From Pseudomonas sp. p1(2021b) (lineage in GTDB: Bacteria; Pseudomonadota; Gammaproteobacteria; Pseudomonadales; Pseudomonadaceae), in NCBI RefSeq assembly GCF_020151015.1, contig NZ_CP083746.1, positions 2,571,001 to 2,635,000 on the forward strand: 64,000 nucleotides of DNA, read 5' to 3'. The translations under genes were made by a program, and so were the position numbers. Below the pieces are notes generated by a model. It was not told where the DNA came from. It saw only the letters and a list, made by a program, of their open reading frames with translations, and searched no databases. Position 1 is the first letter of the stretch; each line of letters begins with the position of its first letter. Below are positions 62,111 through 64,000 of the stretch, piece after piece.

Positions 62111-64000
<1,890 letters not shown>

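Overview
The window reads as chromosomal DNA of a Pseudomonas, most likely of the P. putida group. The grounds are high-GC coding bias, two intergenic REP-type palindromes typical of that group, an arginine-transaminase (aruRS/aruIH) cluster in Pseudomonas order, and Pseudomonas-type accessory genes (IorAB, MvaT remnant, cobalamin-riboswitch uptake operon). I found no rRNA, tRNA, CRISPR array, integrase or intact insertion sequence.

Positions 1-7.6 kb hold small metabolic and regulatory units: a CdaR-type regulator (5' end outside the window) with glycerate kinase, hchA overlapping a LuxR-type solo regulator, a quinone oxidoreductase divergent from a LysR regulator, and an enoyl-CoA hydratase/isomerase divergent from a BetI-type TetR regulator. 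Positions 7.7-28.2 kb form an expanded arginine-transaminase locus. It has a three-part sensor (response regulator AruR, periplasmic binding protein, hybrid kinase AruS), an amino-acid permease with an overlapping short upstream ORF, an enoyl-CoA hydratase / acyl-CoA dehydrogenase / ADP-forming acyl-CoA synthetase trio, AruI, AruH and an aldehyde dehydrogenase. An Rrf2 regulator and a complete peptide/opine-type ABC importer ending in a flavodoxin-fold quinone reductase follow.

Positions 28.3-35.8 kb carry a zinc-type hemB, a cupin protein, a polar amino-acid ABC importer with no ATPase gene beside it, an NTF2-like protein, a haem-type membrane protein, a GNAT-Rnk fusion and arfB.

Positions 36-48.6 kb are an accessory island with more A/T-rich codon use. 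It is dominated by a 2208-residue transglutaminase-like/DUF4011/SF1 helicase/Vsr-like nuclease/DUF3320 protein of the phage-defence type. The next same-strand gene encodes an unrecognised 335-residue coiled-coil protein. Between them, on the opposite strand, lies a 44-codon gene. The island also holds a broken mvaT-family gene, a DUF6236 protein, a multiply broken CBASS-type nucleotidyltransferase followed by a LexA-like box, and a single-pass membrane protein. The far side has decayed: iorB is frameshifted and a LysR gene is reduced to its first codons.

Positions 51.7-64 kb return to ordinary chromosome: a cobalamin riboswitch driving a BtuFCD-like importer, crtZ, mgtC, a GNAT enzyme, a diguanylate cyclase, xthA, a DUF4142 protein, two small proteins, a KfrA-like coiled-coil DNA-binding protein with a palindromic operator, and the start of a CotA-like multicopper oxidase that runs off the window.

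All family assignments are from reading the sequence and remembered family features; no database search was run.
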